Shown here in pieces: positions 55,801 to 62,065 of a stretch of DNA of 64,000 nucleotides. Position numbers and translations under genes: made by a program. Under the pieces are notes generated by a model. It did not search any database, was not told the DNA's origin, and saw only the letters and a program-made list of their open reading frames with translations. Source of the DNA: Bradyrhizobium diazoefficiens (GTDB lineage: Bacteria > Pseudomonadota > Alphaproteobacteria > Rhizobiales > Xanthobacteraceae); the NCBI RefSeq assembly GCF_016599855.1, contig NZ_CP067041.1:2232001-2296000 (forward strand), in the 5' to 3' direction. Position 1 is the stretch's first letter, and every line of letters starts with the position of its first letter.

Positions 55801-55992
55801 GGCGGAGTATTGCCCAGCGCAATAGCGCAGATGCGTAGCTCTGAGCTGAACCGGTTGCACTTCCGTAGGCCCGACATCGAGGGTCGTTCGGAGACCTTAT
55901 GCGAAGGCGCTAAACGACCGGACTCGCAACAGGCCGGCGCTATGTCGCCGCCTATTCCGAAGGTGCAACGAGGAGCGCGTGGCGACCCATAG
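52852..55992 (+). CDS. P-type cation ATPase with N-terminal HMA2-like domain
   Basis: A 1046-residue membrane pump. Residues about 25-105 form an HMA2-like ferredoxin-type domain without CxxC (AVAGRVRLKIEGMRG). Then follow membrane pairs, the actuator TGES (278-281), the membrane motif VPEGLP (393-398) instead of the CPx of P1B metal pumps, the phosphorylation site DKTGTLT with D437, a nucleotide-binding domain, the hinge GDGIND (741-746) and a C-terminal membrane block. The PEGLP core is of P2 (Ca/Mg-like) type, fused to a metal-type N-domain. The ATG at 52852 has GAGGAC upstream; a TTG at 52798 is rejected. Cation and direction are unknown. Confidence 0.85.
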   Translation: MSLVAPSNKRAIVPLSSRNPQAQIPISIVPLHTAVAGRVRLKIEGMRGAPAIASLLERGFTGMPGIHDVSANALTGNILIHYEDSVSIDQLVERISGLLLGDITPTVDDPAELPWHTIETGAIASELDTSCSDGLSSTRVSERLAQGLGNSIPLLHQRSELSIFLDQFQSMPVALLAGVAVVSLVTGTLLEAGAIMAVVAFNAAIGFTTENQAEQTIRSLGAPASLTARVVRDGSEMDVGADLLVPGDLVLLRRGTVVPADGRLVSARALTISEAALTGESLPVAKSVETVPHRAALADRMNMVHRGTIVTGGSGTFVVVATGARTQLGRIQRLVGATNTPETPMQRHLSELGEQLVWATLAASAAVFGVGWLRGLAVLQLVRSSLSVAVAAVPEGLPMVATTTLALGVEEMRRQGILVRRLEALETLASVDVVCFDKTGTLTHGSMSLGVVAVGDRVCGRQENGLVDQNGLVARPEQDRRLRMLLLVGALCSETEVEERDGQMQLSGSATEIALVQAALDHDIDVSELRRRYVRRSIQHRTEAYRFMATTHADEARVLIAVKGSPGEVLARCAFEALPDGTRQILTARRRAQIEAQNAKMAEQALRVLGMAYRELQVPGADLEAGELHIEELIWSGLVGLADPVRSGLPALMQKLHHAGIQTIMLTGDQSTTARAVAERIGLSSDGQVKIIDTADLDHVAPLELAAKAREAHAFARISPGQKLQIVRALQEAGSVVAMIGDGINDSPALRAANVGMAMGRNGDAAAREVADIFFANDDLASLPLAIERGRGTYTSIRNAVHYIISSNTSEILLMLAGAAAGFGEMLSPIQLLWINLISDVLPAIGLAMEPIDPDVMERGPRAADEPIIRSDQFSRLGSEAAVLTASAFGTAVFGAMRHGFKSPEGRTMAFGSLAVGQLLHTLNYRSSKPSKFRPAQLWAESRLVQIISGSVAAQIAAMLVPGVRSALNVAPLGLLDAGAMIAGGVLPSAIAQMRSSELNRLHFRRPDIEGRSETLCEGAKRPDSQQAGAMSPPIPKVQRGARGDP

Positions 55993-56440
55993 CGCGTCGT
56001 TGAGCCTCATGCCTTGCAGCTCGAACGATGGCGTCGATGACCCATTCAACTAATTGTACACCGACCTGCTTGGTGATGACCGCCACAATCAGCTTGAGTG
56101 CCCCCGAGGCGAGAGTGAGTGTGGGCAGCAGGCAGTCAATTCCATCGTTCGGCTGCGCCATAGGGGCCGGACAACCGCTCGTCGGCAATGCGCCTTTTGT
56201 TTCGAGCATTTGCAATCCGAGAAACCGGCGGTGTTGTGCCGTCAGGTCGAATCCTTTCCGACACACGATGATTACGCCAGCCGTGAGGGGATTTGAGTGG
56301 ACGCGGACAACATCGGGGTGCTCGATGAGAACCCGCTCAAGGGCGGCGAAATAAGCCTGCTGCCGTTGTCGCTGCGGTATCTTTATTCGAATGCGCGTCG
56401 GTGTGCGATGGACAACAAAGGCCCGGGTTTGTGCGTGCAT
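55952..56440 (-). CDS. HMA2-like domain protein with hydrophobic C-terminal part
   Basis: A 162-residue protein. Residues 8-75 resemble the HMA2 fold: VVHRTPTRIRIKIPQ, FAALERVLIEHPDVVRVHSN and PLTAGVIIVCRKG. The CxxC metal site is missing, and the usual PGR is TR here. Residues about 105-150 are hydrophobic or amphipathic (LTLASGALKLIVAVITKQVG) and may bind the membrane. The 3' end overlaps that of the P-ATPase gene by 41 bases on the opposite strand. It probably works with the P-ATPase, whose N-domain is related. Confidence 0.65.
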   Translation of the reverse strand: MHAQTRAFVVHRTPTRIRIKIPQRQRQQAYFAALERVLIEHPDVVRVHSNPLTAGVIIVCRKGFDLTAQHRRFLGLQMLETKGALPTSGCPAPMAQPNDGIDCLLPTLTLASGALKLIVAVITKQVGVQLVEWVIDAIVRAARHEAQRRAMGRHALLVAPSE

Positions 56441-56622
56441 GATCCGCAGTCCTTAACCAGCGTTGGCTCGCCACGCTGATGGCCCGGACACTGCACCCGA
56501 TTTGACGAAGCTAATGTGACACTAAGTCTGTCTTTTTCATCGTTCCCGCGGTTCTCCCCAAGTGGGAGCCTGGTCTGTGCCAATGGAAGCGCGCCTGGAT
56601 ACCGAACGTCCGGCAATCCTAA

Positions 56623-57234
56623 CTAGCCGGTCTGCTGATCGCCCGAGACGCTCGGGGGTGGCACCCCCGAGTCGTTGGATGCGGTCGCGCCGCGAGCAAC
56701 TGAAGCCAGGTGACGCGTGATCAGGGAGTAAAACAAGAGCGAGGAGGCCGACCCGAGCAACTGGCCCCTTAGCACTTGAACAATGCCCAGCAGGACAAAT
56801 CCCGCTGCGATCTCTGGACGGCCGAGAATGCGCTGCGCGCCATATGCGTTCCAGAGATTCTCAGCAGCATTGCCGGTCAGCTGGCCCCGTGCGACTTGGA
56901 GTAGTGCCAATCCGCTCAATCCCGTGGCCGCTGTATCGCGCAATCCGGAATGGGGCGGTCGGCGAGTGGATGGAGCAGGAGCCTTTTTGGGGTCCTCTGG
57001 TCCGATTTCGAAAAGCCCTTGTTCGGTGGCCGCTGCGGCAATCGCCTGCGCCGATCCAGAGTGATGAATAATGATGCTTCCGGTGAGGGGGATCGCATTG
57101 AGTCCTGCGATACCGGGAAGCTTCGAGAGCGCCTGGACTATGTCATGGAAGAACGAGACGTCCCCGCGCCGAGCTGGAATTCGAAGGCGCAGCCGTCCCG
57201 GAATCTGATGCTGGATGATGGCAATTGGGGTCAT
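56623..57234 (-). CDS. HMA2-like domain protein with membrane-associated C-terminal half
   Basis: A 203-residue protein starting with an HMA2-like domain (residues 1-70: HQIPGRLRLRIPARRGD, ALSKLPGIAGLNAIPLTGSI). A Pro-rich linker follows, then a hydrophobic half with two related segments, ALLQVARGQLTGNAAENLW and GIVQVLRGQLLGSASSLLFY, which suggest an internal duplication. The start at 57234 has GGAGGCGCG upstream. It is encoded 182 bases before the other HMA2 protein on the same strand and diverges from the DUF445 gene. The role is unknown; a metal-linked membrane function is inferred. Confidence 0.65.
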   Translation of the reverse strand: MTPIAIIQHQIPGRLRLRIPARRGDVSFFHDIVQALSKLPGIAGLNAIPLTGSIIIHHSGSAQAIAAAATEQGLFEIGPEDPKKAPAPSTRRPPHSGLRDTAATGLSGLALLQVARGQLTGNAAENLWNAYGAQRILGRPEIAAGFVLLGIVQVLRGQLLGSASSLLFYSLITRHLASVARGATASNDSGVPPPSVSGDQQTG

Positions 57235-57337
57235 CTCGACACGCGCCTCCACTCGGTTCGATCGCGTCAGGGTGCAGCTCAAGAATGCCGATCATACATG
57301 CAGCACGTAACGAAGGCAGCACCGAAGCGAGAGCCAA

Positions 57338-58627
57338 ATGTCTCCAGAGTACGCACCGGCATCGCCGCGCAATCCACTCCCATTGTTCACAAGCGAATCC
57401 GACGGGGCGGCACGTACCCGGTTAAGACGAAATCGGATCGTTGCCAGTACCATGCTCGCCGGTATGGGAGGTATATTCGCCTTGACACGCTTGGTTCCAG
57501 AGCCCGGTTTTGCGACGCTGCTCATCCAATCCGGTGCGGAAGCGGGCATGGTGGGTGGTATCGCCGATTGGTTCGCCGTGACCGCGCTCTTTCGCCACCC
57601 GCTGGGTCTGCCCGTTCCGCATACCGCGATCATTCCCAAGAACAAGGACAGGATTGGCCGCACGATCGGGCATTTCATCGAACGCAATTTTCTAACGCCG
57701 GATGTACTTCTGCCGAAGCTGCGCCAAATGCGTGTTGGGGCACGCTTTGCGGCTTGGCTCGCGGCGCCAAGCACTGCGCCCCTGATCGCACACTCGATCA
57801 CGGCAGTTCTGCCCTATCTCATCCACTCGCTACGCAACCCGGATTTTCATGAGTTCTTGCAGCGGATCTTGAGCGACCAGCTTCGTCAGGCGGATTTCGC
57901 GCCCATGATTGCACGCGGCCTTCGTATTCTTACGGCGAGCGACGAAGCAAATGCTCTGTTCGAACGTATCAGCGAGATCGCGAGCGACCGGCTTGAGAAG
58001 AACCGCGACCAGATCGAAAAGCTTGTCGCCGCGCGCAGCCGCTGGTGGATCCCGAAGGCTATCGATCGCCGGATTGCGACTGCCATTATCAACGGTATCA
58101 CCGAGTTGCTCAGCGGATTGTCTCGGCCGGACAGCGAAGCCTCCGCGAAGTTTCGCGAGGCACTCGCCTCGACAATCGACGACATGCTCAATTCACCGGA
58201 GCAGCGGGAAAAAATAAACGAGGGCGTGAGGCGTCTGCTGGCTCAGCCCGAGGCGCTGGCTTGGGTCAGATCGGTTTGGGACGAGCTCTGCCAGGCGACG
58301 CTCGACGACTTGGCGCAACCATCATCGCGCCTGCGACGAAGTCTTGAAAAGCCCATTTCGATTGTAGCTGAGGCGCTGGCGACTGACACTGTGATGCAGC
58401 GGCACATCGATGAAGTGATGGAGCACTTGGCTGATTCCGTCATCGCGTGGCGCAGCGAGATCGGCTCTTTCTTCGCGGAGGTCGTGCGAAACTGGGATAC
58501 GGCTACCCTTTCCGATCGCCTTGAACTCGTTGTGGGAAGCGACCTCCAATATATTCGCATGAACGGTACCATCGTCGGAGCTTGTACAGGCTGCCTCATA
58601 TTCACCGTCGCCTGGCTTTTTGGGTAG
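57338..58627 (+). CDS. DUF445 family membrane protein
   Basis: A 429-residue YjiN-like DUF445 protein. An N-terminal hydrophobic pair (ASTMLAGMGGIFALTRLV; AGMVGGIADWFAVTALFRHP with the conserved Gly-Gly-x2-Asp-Trp) is followed by a long helical region and a single C-terminal membrane helix (GTIVGACTGCLIFTVAWLFG). The family is widespread and of unknown function, inner-membrane with a large periplasmic or cytoplasmic helical part. It diverges from the HMA2 genes over 103 bases, so it may share control with them. Confidence 0.8.
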   Translation: MSPEYAPASPRNPLPLFTSESDGAARTRLRRNRIVASTMLAGMGGIFALTRLVPEPGFATLLIQSGAEAGMVGGIADWFAVTALFRHPLGLPVPHTAIIPKNKDRIGRTIGHFIERNFLTPDVLLPKLRQMRVGARFAAWLAAPSTAPLIAHSITAVLPYLIHSLRNPDFHEFLQRILSDQLRQADFAPMIARGLRILTASDEANALFERISEIASDRLEKNRDQIEKLVAARSRWWIPKAIDRRIATAIINGITELLSGLSRPDSEASAKFREALASTIDDMLNSPEQREKINEGVRRLLAQPEALAWVRSVWDELCQATLDDLAQPSSRLRRSLEKPISIVAEALATDTVMQRHIDEVMEHLADSVIAWRSEIGSFFAEVVRNWDTATLSDRLELVVGSDLQYIRMNGTIVGACTGCLIFTVAWLFG

Positions 58628-58759
58628 GCGCTCTATCGCCTCGAATCGGATGCTTCGTCCAATTCGGTCGCTGGAACGAGCATTTCGAGTGGGTTGATGG
58701 CGTGCTCTCAGCGCGTGCGAGTCGCACAAGGATTGGCGAATCCACGCACTGAGACGTCC

Positions 58760-58951
58760 CTAACCTCGAATGCCTTTAATCGACGGCTGTATCGTCAGGC
58801 GATAGGCGACCAGCGCGTTGCCGTCAAATTTCTCCAAGATCTCATGGCAGGCAGGGCAGCGGTATTCGCCGGTGGTGCCGGGTCCCAACGGCAATTCAAG
58901 ACGTCGAAAGCCCGCCCCGCACTCCGGACACGTCACGTCGCTCCTTTTCAT
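58760..58951 (-). CDS. Small zinc-ribbon protein
   Basis: A 63-residue protein with two Cys-x2-Cys knuckles, VTCPECGAGFRRLEL and YRCPACHEILEKFDG, giving a four-cysteine zinc ribbon, and a short tail. Similar peptides occur in many Bradyrhizobium genomes, often near accessory DNA. It could bind nucleic acid or be a metal sensor or regulator; nothing else is known. It is the last recognisable gene before the tRNA fragment that closes the island. Confidence 0.65.
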   Translation of the reverse strand: MKRSDVTCPECGAGFRRLELPLGPGTTGEYRCPACHEILEKFDGNALVAYRLTIQPSIKGIRG

Positions 58952-59746
58952 GCGTCACCCGTAGTGTCCCATTGGCGCAACTTTAACACAGGATGGGGCG
59001 GGACTTCGAATATACTGAGGTTTACTTCACCGGTCGCGGCGGCTTCGAATGCGAATTATGACGGGATATGATCTTCGATGACCGGGCTATTCAGGCGCGC
59101 AAGCTTCTCGTAGTTCAGAGGCGATCCCGGGAGAGCCGCTTCTTATTTGGAAATGCATGCTAAGCAATCATATTTCCAACTACGCTCTGAAATCGTTGAA
59201 TAACCAAACAGATTTTGATTCCGCTATTCGCGGATTCGATCCCTCCCGCCCCAGCCAGCGTCAAGCTGCTGAGTTCACGACCTAAACAGCTCTACCCTCG
59301 CAAAATTCCTGGGCGCGTTTGGAAATAGAGCTTGTGAAGCTCGCTGCAGAACCGAACTAAACCGCTTTGTGTGTCACGCAGTCCGTTGGCTTATCTCTGT
59401 GGAGTTCATTCAAGCATATTCCCTGGAGACTGGTTCGGGGCAGGTTCGTTACGTTCCCATCGTAGAATAGGATATTGCGGTGAGCAAATCGGGGGCCAAT
59501 AGGCGCAAGACATCCCCTTTGGTCCCGCGCCTTCGCGGGACGACCCAGCCGGCTTTCAGCTTCCGCTGATCCAGGCAGATCATTATTGTACAACAGGGGG
59601 CGGGAAAAAATTGCAACGAAGCAGGGGGGCGCCTGCGTCCAGAGCGCCAGATTTACCGGTAGCCAGATAAGTCGAAAGCGAAACCAGCGAGAGGTCCACT
59701 TTGGGGCGTCATCAACGCCAATCCGCTTCTGGTCCGGCGTCGGTTC
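58952..59746. other. Gene-poor stretch with island junction
   Basis: About 800 bases without a convincing gene. It contains the tRNA-Gln fragment at 59211-59257. A 78-codon minus-strand frame at 59357-59593 has no ribosome site and no family likeness. Base composition is visibly less GC-rich than in the core part. Confidence 0.4.
59211..59280 (+). other. Degenerate 3' half of tRNA-Gln plus flank (probable attachment-site remnant)
   Basis: GATTTTGATTCCGC copies the anticodon arm of the tRNA at 52071, and 59235-59259 (TTCGATCCCTCCCGCCCCAG and next five bases) is identical over 25 bases to 52123-52147. The similarity continues past the tRNA with CAAGCTGCTGAGTTC. Three changes break the T-stem, so no functional tRNA is made. 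It is the right-hand direct repeat expected after site-specific integration into tRNA-Gln. Confidence 0.75.
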
Positions 59747-59950
59747 CTAGTGCCTAGGGTCTTCGGCGCCGTTTGCGCCTGTCGAGGCCAGCACACGCTG
59801 GAGACGTTCAGCGCGCTCTTTCGTCAGATTCTCAGCTAGATCGATCCCGATCGCCGCCGGGCCTTTTCTTTCTCGGTCGTACACCATCCAACCCTTGCCG
59901 CCCATTCGAATGAAAAATCTGTTCAGCGACAGCGTTCGGTCGGTCACCAC
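59747..59950 (-). CDS. Small protein of unknown function
   Basis: A 67-residue hydrophilic protein starting MVTDRTLSLNRFFIRMGGKG, with WMVYDRERKGPAAIGIDLAE and a charged helical end (LTKERAERLQRVLASTG). The core WMVYDRExKGPA looks like a small conserved rhizobial protein, but I cannot name it. No clear ribosome site was seen. Codon use is acceptable. Moderate doubt remains that it is expressed. Confidence 0.45.
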   Translation of the reverse strand: MVTDRTLSLNRFFIRMGGKGWMVYDRERKGPAAIGIDLAENLTKERAERLQRVLASTGANGAEDPRH

Positions 59951-60441
59951 AGGGCTCCTCGTCGTGGGCTCGGGAAGCGAACCCTATTCCGAGCTGGCTC
60001 AGGCTAGCATTTGCATATGTGAATCGGACCGGGAAAATTCGGCAGTTTCCTCTCGAATGCGGCGATCCTCAAGAATGGGATATTTCACGGGTCGTCACCG
60101 TCTGCAGCTTGCTCCAACTTCAGAGGTCTGATTGGACAAAATTGCTGCAGCCTGCTCATGCGTTGTTGCGCGACAACTGCCCCTTCGCATCGTGAGTTGA
60201 GCTCGACTCCAGACCAGCGATCCGGGGTGTGCAAGGTGCTCGAAACTATCCTGTGGTGCGTCGGTGGCTCACGGCACACGATCGAAAATCTTCCCTTGCT
60301 TCATACAAGGGAGATCCATCGACGCTCCCCACGAACCAATATGATTGCGCGGAGCCACAGGAAGTATTTCGAACGAGGTTAATCAGAGCGACTTGGCATG
60401 CCGGTGCCTGGCACGGTGCCGCCTCGATGAAAGGTTATAGT
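59951..60441. other. Non-coding or decayed stretch
   Basis: This 490-base stretch contains only short overlapping frames with no family likeness and no ribosome sites. I see no RNA gene and no repeat. It is probably decayed accessory DNA. Confidence 0.35.
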
Positions 60442-60981
60442 TCACGTCAGTGAACCGTGCGGGTTCACAACTGTGTACCCTCTCAATGAACGCGCGTGTA
60501 TCCTTGTTGCGTGTCCACCTGAGTTGGCGTCGTATGCCATCCAAACGTCGCTCCCGATATGCTGCTCCAGGATGAAGACGTGCCCGCGTCTTGCTGCGAC
60601 CATTCCTGGTGCCGGCGACGTACGCGGAAATCGCAGCCAGTTCGCCGCGAGATTCAATTCCGGCACGATGCGACCAAACAAACGCAGGGCGACCGCACAA
60701 CCGCAAAATGCGGAGGGGCATCCCTGGGGCCGGCCGCCGACGATCCGATCGCTTACAGGAGTATCAAGCGCCGTAATAGTCTTGATGGCAGCGACGGTGA
60801 GTTGTCTTGAACGATGTGTCTGCAATGAGTTTCGCTTGCTCGAGGTTTGCGAGTAGTACGAGAAGTCGCATGGCATGGTGATGTTGCATTCGGAGGCGCT
60901 TTCTATTCGGTATGGTCGTGCTTCCGAATTGAAGCAGGTGATTACGATGAAACCGCACGCAGAAATAACTTGCTTGAACAT
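60442..60981 (-). CDS. Secreted protein with conserved GGRPxGCPxAFCGC motif
   Basis: A 179-residue protein. The ATG at 60981 gives a signal peptide (about 1-21, MFKQVISACGFIVITCFNSEA) and has GGAG upstream. After a variable region comes a conserved domain: VGGRPQGCPSAFCGCAVALR, LFGRIVPELNLAANWLRFPR, APGMVAARRGHVFILEQHIG and TRIHARSLRGYTVVNPHG. I recall this type as a hypothetical exported protein of Bradyrhizobium. The pattern of a Cys near the start and a late His (RRGHVFIL) recalls NlpC/P60 or CHAP-like hydrolases; that is only a suggestion. The variable N-part may be altered by transfer or decay. Confidence 0.6.
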   Translation of the reverse strand: MFKQVISACGFIVITCFNSEARPYRIESASECNITMPCDFSYYSQTSSKRNSLQTHRSRQLTVAAIKTITALDTPVSDRIVGGRPQGCPSAFCGCAVALRLFGRIVPELNLAANWLRFPRTSPAPGMVAARRGHVFILEQHIGSDVWMAYDANSGGHATRIHARSLRGYTVVNPHGSLT

Positions 60982-61135
60982 CGCAGGCTCCGGATTTAGG
61001 GATCCTGCCCCAAGCAACGAAGGACCAACAACAGATTGGCTGAAATCGGTCAAAAGAGCGGCCTGACGCTGGTGGAGGGGCCGACTATACTTCTGGGGTA
61101 ACTCCAAGCGTCTCGAACGTTGAAGAAGGTCTCTT

Positions 61136-61188
61136 GCTTGCAAATGGGCCGCTGCTTGCAAATGGGCCGCTGCTTGCAAATGGGCCGC
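61136..61188. repeat. Tandem repeat, three 18-bp units
   Basis: The unit GCTTGCAAATGGGCCGCT occurs three times in a row, the last differing in one final base. Each unit is six codons long, but the stretch lies outside any gene I accept. It is in the gap between the secreted-protein gene and the KOW-like gene. Confidence 0.8.
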
Positions 61189-61202
61189 GGACGCGACCCG
61201 CT

Positions 61203-61406
61203 TCACGTGTTGATCATGGCCACGTACTCCATATGAAGAGTAATTGGACCCTTCGATCCGTCCAAAATCACGCGGAGGCTCTTGGGATAGTACCCGGCTC
61301 CAACCACGGTCCCGGTCTTTCCGGCTAAGCGAGGGCCGGCTGCCGGCTTCACCTGAATTCGTGAGCCCGGCGGAAATTTGGGCTCGGTTTGGGCCGATCC
61401 TGACAT
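61203..61406 (-). CDS. Small SH3/KOW-like protein
   Basis: A 67-residue protein starting MSGSAQTEPKFPPGSRIQVK, followed by LAGKTGTVVGAGYYPKSLRV and ITLHMEYVAMINT. The pattern is a short SH3-like barrel similar to KOW or L21e-like folds seen in small regulatory or RNA-binding proteins. The ribosome site GAGGACGTC lies right before the ATG at 61406, and the longer frame to 61556 is rejected. Function unknown. Confidence 0.6.
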   Translation of the reverse strand: MSGSAQTEPKFPPGSRIQVKPAAGPRLAGKTGTVVGAGYYPKSLRVILDGSKGPITLHMEYVAMINT

Positions 61407-62065
61407 GACGTCCTCGGCAGCGAATGAGCTAATTCTACGCAAATAACCGACAATGCGTGGCACAGTGAACGAACGGGTGCATTGGACGAGGCATATGCGA
61501 TTGCGCGCGCCAGGTGAAAAGAGGTCTCCAACAACGGTCCTGAAGATGCAAGGCAATGCGACTAGATAAAATTCGTTGCATTGGCAACTCGCAATTGCCG
61601 CAGCAACGAACTCGACTGCAGTGCTAGAATACCGATTTCAAACCAATGCCAATCCGAGATGAAGGTCTCGAGCCGACCTGTACTGGACGACGGAAACGCT
61701 TCGATGAGAACATCCGTCATCAGGAGTAATCCGCAGGCATTAATCAACCCGGTGTGGTGCCCGTCTCGGCATTGACCAATTTTGTCGGCGTTGTGCCAAG
61801 TTTCTAATGATCTTTTCAGCCTCGATCAGCCTGCATATCGTTGAATCCTCTTCTGAAACAGCGTTACCCACAGGTTTTGCGACAAAGCGCTGGCGAGTTG
61901 TCGTGCCAACTTTGGGCACAACAATCCCTTGGTTCGGCCTAACGAAGCGGAGATTCCTGCCTCAAACGTAAACATACGTTCACCGCCGTGGGACGCACGA
62001 TCGGTTGTCGGCGCTCAGACCCGAATTGGGTCACTGGGGGTTTCAACACGCAGAGGGGAATAGCA
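61407..62065. other. Intergenic region with small palindromes upstream of the glycosidase-like gene
   Basis: About 660 bases without a convincing gene. A 61-codon minus-strand frame (61562-61747) has no ribosome site. Near the right end lie an imperfect hairpin (GTTGTCGTGCC...GGGCACAAC, about 61896-61922) and the palindrome AACGTAAACATACGTT at 61965-61980. Confidence 0.4.
61965..61980. promoter_or_regulatory. Palindromic site, possible operator
   Basis: AACGTA and TACGTT are perfect inverted six-base arms around AACA, about 85 bases before the TTG start of the glycosidase-like gene. Position and symmetry suit a dimeric regulator site, but no match to a known consensus was recognised. Confidence 0.35.

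Noticed and set aside
58694..59071. 125-codon plus-strand frame opposite the zinc-ribbon gene
   Set aside because: The minus-strand zinc ribbon with four ordered cysteines is the more plausible gene.
52146..59280. Integrase or transposase expected in a tRNA-bounded island
   Set aside because: All sizeable frames in the segment were examined and none shows tyrosine recombinase or transposase motifs.
59357..59593. 78-codon minus-strand frame in the island-edge region
   Set aside because: No ribosome site, no family likeness, and composition like random non-coding DNA.
61562..61747. 61-codon minus-strand frame
   Set aside because: No ribosome site and no supporting context, so not annotated.
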